48,526 nucleotides of DNA from Alphaproteobacteria bacterium (GCA_030425395.1 JAUIAS010000024.1:1-48526), one strand, 5' to 3'. Shown: positions 18,333 through 26,929, counted from the stretch's first letter. The notes: a model not told the origin generated them from the letters alone. Made by a program: numbers and translations.

Positions 18333-18369
18333 TGCGGCGCGCGTGTCCCAATCAGGGTCGCGCGCCGCA
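18333..18369. terminator. GC-rich 11-bp hairpin after the DmdA-like gene
   Basis: TGCGGCGCGCG (18333-18343) pairs exactly with 18359-18369; the 15-base loop holds a further CCC/GGG pairing. It lies 16 bases past the stop of the DmdA-like gene and is followed by a pyrimidine-rich stretch with TTTT near 18382. It could end that transcript or act as a partial terminator or mRNA processing site ahead of the OsmC gene. Confidence 0.55.
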
Positions 18370-18401
18370 CCACCTTCTCAATTTTACCTGAGTTCTCAAA
18401 T

Positions 18402-18851
18402 ATGTCCGATCTCTCCATCGAGCTGCACTGGCAGCGCGCCGAACCCGTGTTTGCAACAGGCACCTATTCAAATGCGCATACGGTTCAAATGAACCGGCTA
18501 TACGACATTACCGTGGACTCCGCGCCGGATTGGGGCGGAGACCCTTCCAATACCAATCCGGAACAGGCCTTGGCTTCGGCGCTTTCAAGTTGCCATATGA
18601 TGACGTTCCTCGCGCTGGCGGCCAAAGCGGGCTGGCCAGTGGCCAGCTATCACGACTATGCCGAAGCGCATCTGGGCAAGAACCCCAAAGGCCAGATGTC
18701 GGTCACGCGAATTGATCTGCACCCGGTGGTTCGCTTCGACACGGGTTTCTCAGTCAGCGATGAAGAGCTGGCCCAGATGCAAGACCGTGCGCATCGCTAT
18801 TGCTTTATTGCCAACACGCTGTCGGACAGCGTGGAAATCAACATCCGCTAA
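18402..18851 (+). CDS. OsmC-family protein
   Basis: Member of the OsmC/Ohr fold, whose enzymes reduce organic or fatty-acid hydroperoxides with a reactive cysteine pair. The 149-residue product has the pattern NPEQALASALSSCHMMTFLA (first Cys about residue 64) and a second Cys in HRYCFIANTL (about 131). Both redox cysteines are therefore present. Length is normal. The gene starts 84 bases after the DmdA-like gene, behind the hairpin at 18333-18369, and I see no strong ribosome site. It is 11 bases ahead of the crotonase gene, so it belongs to this cluster. Its physiological substrate is unknown. Confidence 0.88.
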   Translation: MSDLSIELHWQRAEPVFATGTYSNAHTVQMNRLYDITVDSAPDWGGDPSNTNPEQALASALSSCHMMTFLALAAKAGWPVASYHDYAEAHLGKNPKGQMSVTRIDLHPVVRFDTGFSVSDEELAQMQDRAHRYCFIANTLSDSVEINIR

Positions 18852-18862
18852 GGAGCGCCCCC

Positions 18863-19663
18863 ATGACTTCGAGCCAAATTCTGCAGCGTGATCTCAGCGA
18901 TGAGGGTATTCTGCGCCTCACTTTGAATGATGTGGGTCGGCGCAATGCGTTGTCCGAAGCGATGCTGGGCGCGCTCGGTGCGGCGTTCGCCGAAGCCGGT
19001 CGGGACCCGGCCGTGCGCGTCATCATTCTGGCGGCAAATGGGCCTGCCTTCTGCGCAGGCCACGACCTCAAGGAGATGACACAGGGACGCGCCAATGCGG
19101 ATGGCGGCAAGGCTTATTTTGCATCCGTCATGTCCAAATGCTCGGGTGTCATGCAGGGCATCGTCAATTGTCCCAAACCGGTCATCGCAGAGGTGACAGG
19201 CATCGCAACGGCCGCCGGCTGCCAACTCGTGGCCAGCTGCGATTTGGCTATTGCCGCCGAAAACGCGCAGTTCAGCACCCCCGGCGTTCACATTGGCCTT
19301 TTCTGTTCCACCCCGATGGTCGCCCTGTCGCGCAACGTGGCGAACAAACATGCGATGGAAATGCTTCTGACCGGCGACATGACATCGGCTGACCGCGCCG
19401 CCGAAATCGGTCTGGTCAATCTCACCGCCAAGCTGGATGCACTCAAAGCCGAAACCATGCAACTGGCCCGCAAAATCGCGGGAAAATCCAGCATGACACT
19501 GGCAACAGGCAAGCGGGCTTTTTACGCGCAGCGCGAAATGCCATTGGCCGAAGCCTATGACTATGCGTCACAAGTCATGGTCGAAAATATGCTTGCCAAG
19601 GATGCAGAGGAAGGTATCGGTGCCTTCATCGAAAAACGCACGCCCCAATGGCAGGATGCCTGA
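18863..19663 (+). CDS. ECHDC3-type crotonase-fold protein lacking catalytic glutamates
   Basis: 266-residue enoyl-CoA hydratase/isomerase-fold protein, closest by pattern to human ECHDC3 (FCAGHDLKEM, GIATAAGCQLVASCD, FSTPGVHIGLFCSTP). The oxyanion-hole motifs are present (AFCAGHDL at residues 62-69; AAGCQL). However, the two glutamates that catalyse hydration in crotonase are replaced, by Gln121 (GCQL in place of GCEL) and Gly141 (TPG in place of QPE). Simple enoyl-CoA hydration is therefore unlikely. The start follows AAGGAGCGCCCCC. It lies 11 bases after the OsmC gene and is followed at once by a CoA ligase, so it probably acts on a CoA thioester made there. Confidence 0.9.
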   Translation: MTSSQILQRDLSDEGILRLTLNDVGRRNALSEAMLGALGAAFAEAGRDPAVRVIILAANGPAFCAGHDLKEMTQGRANADGGKAYFASVMSKCSGVMQGIVNCPKPVIAEVTGIATAAGCQLVASCDLAIAAENAQFSTPGVHIGLFCSTPMVALSRNVANKHAMEMLLTGDMTSADRAAEIGLVNLTAKLDALKAETMQLARKIAGKSSMTLATGKRAFYAQREMPLAEAYDYASQVMVENMLAKDAEEGIGAFIEKRTPQWQDA

Positions 19664-19667
19664 TCCG

Positions 19668-21308
19668 ATGAGCTCGAACCCCTACAACACTGATCTTGAC
19701 CGCAATCCGGCAAACCACCAACCGCTGACGCCGCTCACATTTCTGGAGCGCGCCGCCACGGTCTTTCCGGATCATACGGCGATCATCCACGGCCCCCTGC
19801 GCCGCAGCTACGCCGACTTCTATGCACGGGCGCGGCAACTCGCTTCGGCACTGGCACAGCGCGGGATTGGACGGGGCGATACTGTTTCGGCCATGTTGCC
19901 GAATACGCCTGCAATGCTCGAATGCCATTACGGCGTTCCTATGTGCGGCGGGGTCTTGCATTCGATCAACACACGGCTGGATGCAGCCATCATTGCCTTC
20001 CAACTTGATCACGCAATGTCAAAAATCGTGATCGTCGATTCCGAATTCATGCCCTTGATGCAAGAAGCATTGGCGCTGGCCGAGGTCAGCCCATTGGTCA
20101 TCCAGGTGCAGGACCCAGAGTTTGAAGGGTCACAGGCAGCATTCGACGGACAGGATTATGACGCGTTTGTCGCGGGCGGTGACACGCAATTCGCATGGCT
20201 GATGCCAGAGGATGAGTGGGACGCCATCTCAATCAACTACACCTCGGGTACGACGGGCGACCCCAAGGGCGTCGTTTCCCACCACAGAGGCGCTTATCTT
20301 CTGGCCCAAGGCAACGCGCTGACAACATCCATGCGCAAACATGCCGTCTATCTCTGGACGCTGCCTATGTTTCATTGCAATGGATGGTGCTTTCCCTGGA
20401 CGCTCTCGGCGATTATCGGCACTCATGTCTGCCTGCGGCAAGTGCGTGCCGAACCGATCTGGGCGGCGCTCAAGGATGAGAAAGTGACCCACCTGTGTGG
20501 CGCACCGATTGTCATGTCCTTAATGATCTCCGCCCCCGAAGTGCAGCAGCGCGAACTCGATCACACGGTTCAGTTCTTTACGGCCGCCGCGCCACCGCCG
20601 GAAAAACTGCTGGCCGACATGAAAACCGCGGGCTTTGACGTCACCCATCTTTACGGGCTGACCGAGACATATGGCCCTGCGGTCGTGAATGATTGGCACG
20701 AAAACTGGTCCTCTTTGCCAGCCTCCGAGCAAGCGCGCCTCAAATCCCGCCAAGGCGTGCGCTACATCCCGCTTGAAGGGCTCGATGTGCTCGACCCTGA
20801 AACGCTACAGCCCGTTCTCCGTGATGGCGAAACAATGGGCGAGGTCATGTTCCGGGGCAACGTCGTGATGAAGGGCTACTTCCGCAATCCTGAAGCGACG
20901 CAAAAGGCGTTTGAGGGTGGCTGGTTCCATTCGGGCGATCTGGGCGTCGTGCATCCCGATGGCTATATTCAGCTCAAGGATCGTTCAAAGGACATCATCA
21001 TTTCGGGTGGTGAAAACATTTCATCTATCGAAGTGGAAGAAGTTCTCTATAGCTACCCTGCAATAGAAATCGCGGCGGTTGTCGCTATGCCCCATGAGAA
21101 ATGGGGCGAAACGCCCTGTGCCTTTATCGAAGCCAAGCCGGGCCATGACATCGACACAGACGCATTGCGCCACTGGTGTCGCGAAAAGCTTGCCGCCTAT
21201 AAAGTGCCGGGAAAGTTTGTCGTCACGACCATCCCAAGAACGTCGACCGGAAAGATCCAGAAATTCGCATTGCGCGACCGGGCCAGGGATTTGGTTTCAA
21301 AAAACTGA
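19668..21308 (+). CDS. Acyl-CoA synthetase (AMP-forming), plant AAE / DmdB-like group
   Basis: Makes acyl-CoA from a free acid, ATP and CoA. The 546-residue product has INYTSGTTGDPKGVVSHH (about residue 189), the aromatic WTLPMFHCNGWCFPW typical of the short- and medium-chain AAE group, YGLTETYGP, SKDIIISGGENISSIEVEE and the catalytic lysine in RTSTGKIQK. I prefer the ATG at 19668; another in-frame ATG at 19656 overlaps the crotonase stop. It ends the Lrp-linked cluster. Related ligases include 3-methylmercaptopropionate-CoA ligase (DmdB), which fits the company of a DmdA-like gene, but the same group also includes butyrate and methylated-acid ligases. Confidence 0.9.
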   Translation: MSSNPYNTDLDRNPANHQPLTPLTFLERAATVFPDHTAIIHGPLRRSYADFYARARQLASALAQRGIGRGDTVSAMLPNTPAMLECHYGVPMCGGVLHSINTRLDAAIIAFQLDHAMSKIVIVDSEFMPLMQEALALAEVSPLVIQVQDPEFEGSQAAFDGQDYDAFVAGGDTQFAWLMPEDEWDAISINYTSGTTGDPKGVVSHHRGAYLLAQGNALTTSMRKHAVYLWTLPMFHCNGWCFPWTLSAIIGTHVCLRQVRAEPIWAALKDEKVTHLCGAPIVMSLMISAPEVQQRELDHTVQFFTAAAPPPEKLLADMKTAGFDVTHLYGLTETYGPAVVNDWHENWSSLPASEQARLKSRQGVRYIPLEGLDVLDPETLQPVLRDGETMGEVMFRGNVVMKGYFRNPEATQKAFEGGWFHSGDLGVVHPDGYIQLKDRSKDIIISGGENISSIEVEEVLYSYPAIEIAAVVAMPHEKWGETPCAFIEAKPGHDIDTDALRHWCREKLAAYKVPGKFVVTTIPRTSTGKIQKFALRDRARDLVSKN

Positions 21309-21371
21309 TCCGCAGTGGCAACTCTGGCCTTGGGGCAACGCCCTTCTTGGCTTGGACCATCAAAGGGTTGT

Positions 21372-21400
21372 CCCGAAACCGGAATGCCGCCGGTTTCGGG
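21372..21400 (+). terminator. 11-bp hairpin after the acyl-CoA synthetase gene
   Basis: CCCGAAACCGG (21372-21382) and CCGGTTTCGGG (21390-21400) pair exactly around a 7-base loop. The position, 64 bases after the plus-strand stop and before a convergent gene, suits a terminator. There is only a weak T-run afterwards (CCATCCCTT), so rho-independent action is uncertain. Confidence 0.5.
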
Positions 21401-21556
21401 GCCATCCCTTCCAGCCTTGCAAATCCGGTGCCCGAAAGGCGTCCTTGCCTGCACCCATGCCTGAAATCGCCTGAATTACGTTATCTTCGGCGCCTGCCCC
21501 ATTGTTCCTGCCCCAGTGTTGCGCCCGGATGGCCCCGTCACCTTGGTCGGCCTGAC

Positions 21557-22099
21557 CTAGTAAAACCCGACCTCGCGAACATCAATTTCCGCCGCATGGT
21601 CCCGACCGAAAGCGACCACAGCAACGGACCGGATGCTGTGAGCGATGGGCGTTGCGCGCAATAGACGACCTGACCGATCAAAGCTGTCCAACGGCAACCG
21701 CACCTCTGTCCAGTCCCCCGCGGTTTCAAAACCTGCCTGATAGTACTGCCACGGCAACCTCGTTCCTCTGGTGCGAAGGTGCACGAAATAACGTTGGTCA
21801 TTTCCACGAACAACAAGGCGCACGCCGGTCACGTTCTCTGGTGCGCCATCTGGCAGTTCCATGCGGATCTGAATGAAACCGCCATTGTTCTCGGTGCTGA
21901 CACGGCCCGTCATCCGCGCATAAACCTGTTCGCCATCTCGAACAAAGGCGACCTGACCGGAGGAAACACCCCCCATGACCCGGTCGGTGAAAAACCGCCA
22001 CCTCTTTTCGGGCTGAAGTTCAAAGTTCTCGATCATTGCGGTCCCCGCCAGCGCAGCCATCGGCGCGGTGAGAAGCAGTATCAGAAACAGTCGTCGCAT
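21557..22099 (-). CDS. Exported CIA30-domain protein
   Basis: 180-residue protein with an N-terminal signal peptide (MRRLFLILLLTAPMAALAG) and a CIA30 / NDUFAF1-like galactose-binding-fold domain. The family hallmark DRVMGGVSSG is at about residues 38-47, followed by FIQIRMELPDGAP, GVRLVVRGNDQRYFVHLRT and WTEVRLPLDSF. In mitochondria NDUFAF1 helps assemble complex I; bacterial relatives have no settled function, and the signal peptide places this one outside the cytoplasm. I chose the start at 22099 for the signal peptide; 32 open codons upstream look random. It is convergent with the synthetase cluster and in no obvious operon. Confidence 0.82.
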   Translation of the reverse strand: MRRLFLILLLTAPMAALAGTAMIENFELQPEKRWRFFTDRVMGGVSSGQVAFVRDGEQVYARMTGRVSTENNGGFIQIRMELPDGAPENVTGVRLVVRGNDQRYFVHLRTRGTRLPWQYYQAGFETAGDWTEVRLPLDSFDRSGRLLRATPIAHSIRSVAVVAFGRDHAAEIDVREVGFY

Positions 22100-22217
22100 C
22101 GCCCCACACTCCGTTGACCAAATACATATAGACTGTCGCGCCACGATTTCCCGCACGCCAGCCCGGTTCTGGACATCGCCTTGCGAGAAAACCAATCAGC
22201 CTCGTGCCTGCACCTGA

Positions 22218-22952
22218 TTATGTGGTTTCGCCTTTCGACCGGGGCCTGAGCGTTTCCGCAGACTGGTTGAACAGAACCTTATTGTTATCGACCCTGTGCT
22301 GTCCCCTGTTTTGTTGCGACTTGTGCAAATCAATGGCGCGCTGGACCGCAGGACGTTCCTTGATCCGAGCACGCCAGTCGCGCACCCGAGGAAAGGCATC
22401 AAGTGAGGCACCCAGCGGTTTTGCAATGAATGCCCAAGGAAAGACGAGCATGTCGGCGATGGAATACTCTCCCAGAATGTAAGACCGCCCTTCAAGGCGG
22501 TTCTCCAGCACGCCGAGATTTCGGTCATACTCGCCAAGATACCGCTTGAACCCGTAATCTCGGGCGTCCTGCGGTGCGTAGTTGCGAAAATGGCTGAGTT
22601 GCCCCCCCATTGGCCCCTGGTTCCCGACCTGCCAGAAAAGCCACTCCATCAATTCCTTGCGGGCGCGCAGATCGGTCTGCGGAGGCGCGAATTTCTGGGT
22701 CTTGTCAGCGAGATAAAGCAAGATAGCCCCCGACTCAAAGACTGAGACCGGCTCCTTGCCCCACGCCGTATCGGGTGAATGATCCACGATGGCTGGCATT
22801 TTGGCATTGGGGCTGATCGCCAGAAAATCAGGTGTAAACTGGTCGCCTTCACTAAGGCGCATGAGGATTGGACGATAATCGAGCCCGGTTTCCTCCAACA
22901 TGATGGTGGCCTTCCAACCGTTGGGCGTGGGCGAGAAATAGAGATCAATCAT
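22218..22952 (-). CDS. Glutathione S-transferase, Nu class (YfcG/YghU-like)
   Basis: Cytosolic thioredoxin-fold plus all-helical GST. The N-terminus has YFSPTPNGWK with Thr9 and Asn11, the residues used by E. coli YfcG in place of the usual Tyr, Ser or Cys. Nu-class members act mainly as glutathione-dependent disulfide reductases. Further signs are FESGAILLYLADK for glutathione binding and YSIADMLVFPW in the C-terminal domain. Length 244, slightly longer than YfcG owing to a polar tail. It overlaps the CoA-transferase gene by 4 bases, so the two are translationally coupled. Confidence 0.88.
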   Translation of the reverse strand: MIDLYFSPTPNGWKATIMLEETGLDYRPILMRLSEGDQFTPDFLAISPNAKMPAIVDHSPDTAWGKEPVSVFESGAILLYLADKTQKFAPPQTDLRARKELMEWLFWQVGNQGPMGGQLSHFRNYAPQDARDYGFKRYLGEYDRNLGVLENRLEGRSYILGEYSIADMLVFPWAFIAKPLGASLDAFPRVRDWRARIKERPAVQRAIDLHKSQQNRGQHRVDNNKVLFNQSAETLRPRSKGETT

Positions 22953-24163
22953 CGGGTGCTCTCCTGTGTGTCGGTCGCAACGCCCTGCGCGATCATGTCA
23001 GAGATTTCTTCAGCGCCATACCCTGCTTCCGCCAGAACCGCCCGAGTGTCCTGCCCCAGTAGGTGTGCGGGTTGCGGGGTGTCGGGGGGCGTGGACGAAA
23101 ATTGCGCCGGTGTGCGGGTCTGCCGGATACGCCCAGCCTGAGGATGTTCCACCTCGATCACCGCCCCATTGGCCTGCACCTGCGGGTGCGCGTATACTTG
23201 GTTGCGCGTCAGGACCGGTGCGCAGGGCACATCATGTGCACCCAGACGTTCGATCCAGTTGTCAGTCGTATCCTCAAGCAGCGCCTCCTGTGTCAACGCC
23301 AACCGGGCGGGCTTATTCTCTTCCCGCGCGGCAACGGTGGCAAAGCGCGCATCTTGCAACCATTCCGGGCGACCGACGGCGGCGGAAAGGCCTGACCATG
23401 TGCTGTCAGTATGCGCGGACACCGCCATCCAACCATCTGCGGTCTGATAGATGAGTTCGACAAAGCTTTGCGCATTGTCCCCCTTTTCAGGCTCCAATTC
23501 ATCTCCGACAAAGGTGTAGCCCGCCATGTCAGAGCTCCAAAGAAAGGCCAACACCGTGTCGAGCATGGAGATTCGAACGTGGCTGCCTTCTCCTGTCCGC
23601 GCACGCGCCAGCAAGGCCGCGGTTATTGCCTGCGCGGTCTGTATCGCGGTCAGCTTGTCGGGCAGGATCGTCCGAACCAGCCGGGGGCGGGCGGAATCCG
23701 CGCCGCCCTGAACACTCGCCAGACCTGACAAGGCCTGAATCAGCGGATCATAAACGGGTTTTGATGCCCCTTCGCCCGTGAAACCAAAGCCCGCAATTGA
23801 TGTATAGATGATGTCCGGCCTGACCGCGCGGACTGCCTCCTCTCCCAACCCGATCCTTTCGGCGACACCGGGGCGGAAGTTCTGCACAAAAACATCCGCA
23901 AGCGCGCAAAGCCGCAGCGCCGCCTCGACACCGCGCGGATCCTTCAGGTTGAGGGTAACCGACTTCTTGCCACGATTGTTATTCAGAAATGACGCCGCAA
24001 AGCCTCCACGCCGACCGGCGACCTGTCTGGTGTGATCGCCGCCGTTCGGGTGTTCAATCTTGATGACTTCCGCCCCCTGATCGGCAAGCGTCATGGTGGC
24101 CAGAGGGCCAGAGATCATCGTTGTCAGATCGACAATCCGAAATCCATGCAAGGGTCCTGGCAT
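22949..24163 (-). CDS. Class III CoA-transferase (CaiB/BaiF family)
   Basis: Moves CoA between carboxylic acids through an aspartyl-CoA anhydride. The 404-residue product has the family opening GFRIVDLTTMISGPLATMTL, LGAEVIKIEHP-like QGAEVIKIEHPNGGD, and NNNRGKKSVTLNLKDPRG. The catalytic aspartate falls at residue 169 (ILPDKLTA), the same number as in formyl-CoA transferase. Its 5' end faces the 12-gene ABC/acyl-CoA operon across a 457-bp divergent region, so both may share control. An acid imported by that transporter could be activated here without ATP. The true donor and acceptor are not visible from sequence. Confidence 0.92.
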   Translation of the reverse strand: MPGPLHGFRIVDLTTMISGPLATMTLADQGAEVIKIEHPNGGDHTRQVAGRRGGFAASFLNNNRGKKSVTLNLKDPRGVEAALRLCALADVFVQNFRPGVAERIGLGEEAVRAVRPDIIYTSIAGFGFTGEGASKPVYDPLIQALSGLASVQGGADSARPRLVRTILPDKLTAIQTAQAITAALLARARTGEGSHVRISMLDTVLAFLWSSDMAGYTFVGDELEPEKGDNAQSFVELIYQTADGWMAVSAHTDSTWSGLSAAVGRPEWLQDARFATVAAREENKPARLALTQEALLEDTTDNWIERLGAHDVPCAPVLTRNQVYAHPQVQANGAVIEVEHPQAGRIRQTRTPAQFSSTPPDTPQPAHLLGQDTRAVLAEAGYGAEEISDMIAQGVATDTQESTR

Positions 24164-24620
24164 TTGGTCATTCTCCGGTTTTCATAGAATCGCGTGGGCC
24201 GGGGCCGATCCTAAATGTCATGGTCATCGCCCGTCCCATCCTTTTACCGCAAGCGCACGCGATTGGCAGTCCAGTTTCGCACCGGGATGCCGCGCTGATT
24301 GCAGCAGTCGCCCCCACACCCACCAAGTTGCCTAACCAATTGGCCGCCAATGCCGATTTGACCTTCTGGATTTCTTTCTGGGCCCTGTGCGTTTCTGGAC
24401 CCCCCCCACGACCGGAGAAACCCAAAATTCACTGTTTATGGCAGGTGCACAAAAATTAAGTTGACTTGGCGTCAGTTACTCAACAGTGTCCAACAATACG
24501 ACAATCATGCTCAACGCTGCCGCTGCTTACATTGGGTCCGAACAAGACCGGTCCGGAACTGAAATTCCGGCAGAACGGTCAGTTGAGTGTGACTGAACAC
24601 ATGGCTTCAGGGAGGAGAAC
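24164..24620. promoter_or_regulatory. Divergent control region with an inverted repeat
   Basis: 457 bases between the CoA-transferase gene (minus) and the ABC binding-protein gene (plus). Near the plus-strand gene is CCGGAA-ctgaaa-TTCCGG (24553-24570), a 6-bp inverted repeat with a 6-base centre and a candidate operator for the operon's own GntR regulator. A TTGACT hexamer at 24461-24466 could be a -35 element but has no good -10. GGAGGAG precedes the ATG at 24621. I see no gene in the rest. Confidence 0.4.
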
Positions 24621-25943
24621 ATGAAGATGATCAAAAAGCACATAACAGGTGCACTAGGTGCCGCACTACTGGCCGGCGGGTTGGCCGGACCAGCCGCGGC
24701 TCAGGACGACACGTTCAAGATCGGGGTAATAACGTTCCTGTCGGGACAGGCCGCAGAGAGCTTTGGCGTTCCGGCCTGGAACGGCGGCAAGTTGCTGGTC
24801 GACATGCTGAACGAAGGCGGCAAGCTGCCAGCGCCCTATGACACCAAGGGTTTTGGCGGCATGAACATTGAGGTCGTCGTCATTGACGAGGCCGGTGGTG
24901 CAACCAAGCAGGTTCAGGAATTCCGCAACCTTGTGCAGCGTGAAGAAGTTGATGCTGTCGTCGGATATGTTTCCTCGGGCAACTGTCTGGCGGTCCCGCC
25001 GGTCGCCGATGAATTGAAGGCATTCACAATCCTTTATGACTGCGGCACACCACGCGTTTTCGAGGATGGCGCTTTTGAATATGTCTTCCGCACGGCAGCA
25101 CATGCGACAATGGACAACGTCAGCCTTGCCCGCTACCTGAAATCCCGTGACTTCGATGTGCCCAGCTTTGCCGGTCTCAATCAGGATTACGCATGGGGTC
25201 AGGACAGCTGGGCCGATTTCACCGGCGCGATGAAGCAGCTTTACCCCGACGCGGAGGTCAAGACCGCGCTGTTCCCGAAATTCGGTGCAGGCCAGTATGG
25301 CACGGAAATCTCGGCATTGCTGCGCGAGCGGCCCGCGCTGGTGCATTCGTCAAACTGGGGCGGCGACCTTCAGGGCTTCCTTATTCAGGCGACTGCACGC
25401 GGGTTGCATAAACGCTCGCAGGTCGTGCTGGCCGCAGGTGACCACGTGATCCCGCAGTTGGGCAACAAAATGCCAGACGGCATTTTCCTTGGTGCGCGTG
25501 GCGTCAACGGACTGGCAGCGAATGCCCGTGGCGGCGAACTCAAAGAGCTGACTGACACCTTGTGGATGGCCTATGAGGACGAGTATGACACCTTCCCGGT
25601 GCAGGCACCTTTCCGCATGTGGCAGGCTCTCTTGGGTCTGAAGACGGCCGTGGAAAAGGCAATGGCTGACAATGGCGGCAAGAAACCCACGGACGAGGAA
25701 CTCGCCGCGGCGATGAAAGGTCTGTCATGGGATGCGCCTTCGGGGCGTATCGAGATGATGCTGGCGGATGGCCATCAGGCGATCCAGCCCAATGCGATCG
25801 GGACCACAAAGTGGAACGAGGAAACCGGCAAGATGGAGTTGGTTGACGTGGAATACTACGCCGCGCGCTGTGTGAACCCGCCGGCGGGCATCAAGTCCGC
25901 CGACTGGCTTGCGCAAGGCTTCCCCGGTGCCGAATGTGATTAA
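24621..25943 (+). CDS. LIV-type ABC transporter substrate-binding protein
   Basis: Periplasmic type I solute-binding protein of the branched-chain amino acid (HAAT) family. The 440-residue precursor has a classical signal peptide (MKMIKKHITGALGAALLAGG, ending PAAAQ). The body shows FKIGVITFLSGQAAESFGVP at the start of the mature part, VVVIDEAGGATKQV, DAVVGYVSSGNCLAVPPVAD and NQDYAWGQDSWADF. Members bind amino acids, but also urea, amides, aromatic acids and short acids. Four to five cysteines in the mature protein could form disulfides. It heads the operon behind GGGAGGAGAAC, and the acyl-CoA enzymes downstream suggest that the ligand is a carboxylic acid. Confidence 0.93.
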   Translation: MKMIKKHITGALGAALLAGGLAGPAAAQDDTFKIGVITFLSGQAAESFGVPAWNGGKLLVDMLNEGGKLPAPYDTKGFGGMNIEVVVIDEAGGATKQVQEFRNLVQREEVDAVVGYVSSGNCLAVPPVADELKAFTILYDCGTPRVFEDGAFEYVFRTAAHATMDNVSLARYLKSRDFDVPSFAGLNQDYAWGQDSWADFTGAMKQLYPDAEVKTALFPKFGAGQYGTEISALLRERPALVHSSNWGGDLQGFLIQATARGLHKRSQVVLAAGDHVIPQLGNKMPDGIFLGARGVNGLAANARGGELKELTDTLWMAYEDEYDTFPVQAPFRMWQALLGLKTAVEKAMADNGGKKPTDEELAAAMKGLSWDAPSGRIEMMLADGHQAIQPNAIGTTKWNEETGKMELVDVEYYAARCVNPPAGIKSADWLAQGFPGAECD

Positions 25944-26026
25944 CACCCAACAGTGTTGACCACCGGCCCGCTGCCGTTCGTGCAGCGGGCCAAAAACTTC
26001 CATCACTTTGTGCGGAAATCTGACCT

Positions 26027-26929
26027 ATGGACCTTATCGCAACCATCCTTGTTGATGGGCTGATCTACGCTGGCTGGCTGTTTATCGTCTCTGTTGGCCT
26101 CACGCTTGTCTTCGGCGTTCTGAACATTCTCAACATTGCACACGGCAGCCTTTACGCGATTGGTGCCTATGCTTCTGCCTCACTCGTCGGGGCCTATTTT
26201 GCGGCGGGGGGCGAAGCCTTTCCGTTCGGCAGCTATCTTGCGCTGATCCTTGCTGCGGTTCTGGTGGCCGTGGTGTTGGGCCCGCTTCTGGAACGGGGCT
26301 TGCTTCGGTATTTCTACGGACGTGACGAAGTGCTGAACGTCCTTGTGACCTATGCGGTTTTCCTGATCCTTGAAGATGTGATGAAGCTGATCTGGGGGGT
26401 AAATCCCTATTTCGTATACGAACCCTACACGCTGCTGGGCGATGTCGAGATCGGGCCGCTGTTTTACGTGGGTTATGATTTTGCGGTCATCGCCGCGGCA
26501 ATCATTGTGGGTCTTGCTGTCTGGCTCACCTTGAACCGGACACAGGTCGGCAAGGTGGTTCTTGCCGTGATCCATGACGCGGAAATCAGCCAGACGATGG
26601 GTGTCAATGTCAAACGCATCTATCTGGGAGCCTTTATGGCAGGTGCGTTTCTTGCTGCCCTCGGCGGCGCGCTCACGGCACCGATGATATCGGTCACGCC
26701 GGGGCTTGGCGTCAATGTGATCATCGTCGCGTTCGCAGTGGTCATCATCGGCGGGCTGGGTTCTGTTCCCGGTGCCGCGATTGGTGCGCTGATGGTTGGC
26801 ATCAGCCGCGCGGCTTCGGTGCATCTGGTGCCCGAAGCCGAACTGTTCATCATCTACTTTGTGATGGCCATCGTTCTCATGTTCCGCCCCGAGGGGCTGT
26901 TTGCCAAGACACAGGCGAGAAAAATATGA
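26027..26929 (+). CDS. livH: LIV-type ABC transporter permease (LivH-like)
   Basis: Inner-membrane permease of 300 residues with about eight hydrophobic segments. It has the family pattern GLTLVFGVLNILNIAHGSLYAIGA in the first helices (given here as GLTLVFGVLN and NIAHGSLYAIG) and the cytoplasmic coupling stretch DAEISQTMGVNVKRIYLGAF. The closing FRPEGLFAK is typical of LivH. It follows the binding protein by 83 bases and overlaps the LivM gene by 4 bases. Confidence 0.93.
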   Translation: MDLIATILVDGLIYAGWLFIVSVGLTLVFGVLNILNIAHGSLYAIGAYASASLVGAYFAAGGEAFPFGSYLALILAAVLVAVVLGPLLERGLLRYFYGRDEVLNVLVTYAVFLILEDVMKLIWGVNPYFVYEPYTLLGDVEIGPLFYVGYDFAVIAAAIIVGLAVWLTLNRTQVGKVVLAVIHDAEISQTMGVNVKRIYLGAFMAGAFLAALGGALTAPMISVTPGLGVNVIIVAFAVVIIGGLGSVPGAAIGALMVGISRAASVHLVPEAELFIIYFVMAIVLMFRPEGLFAKTQARKI

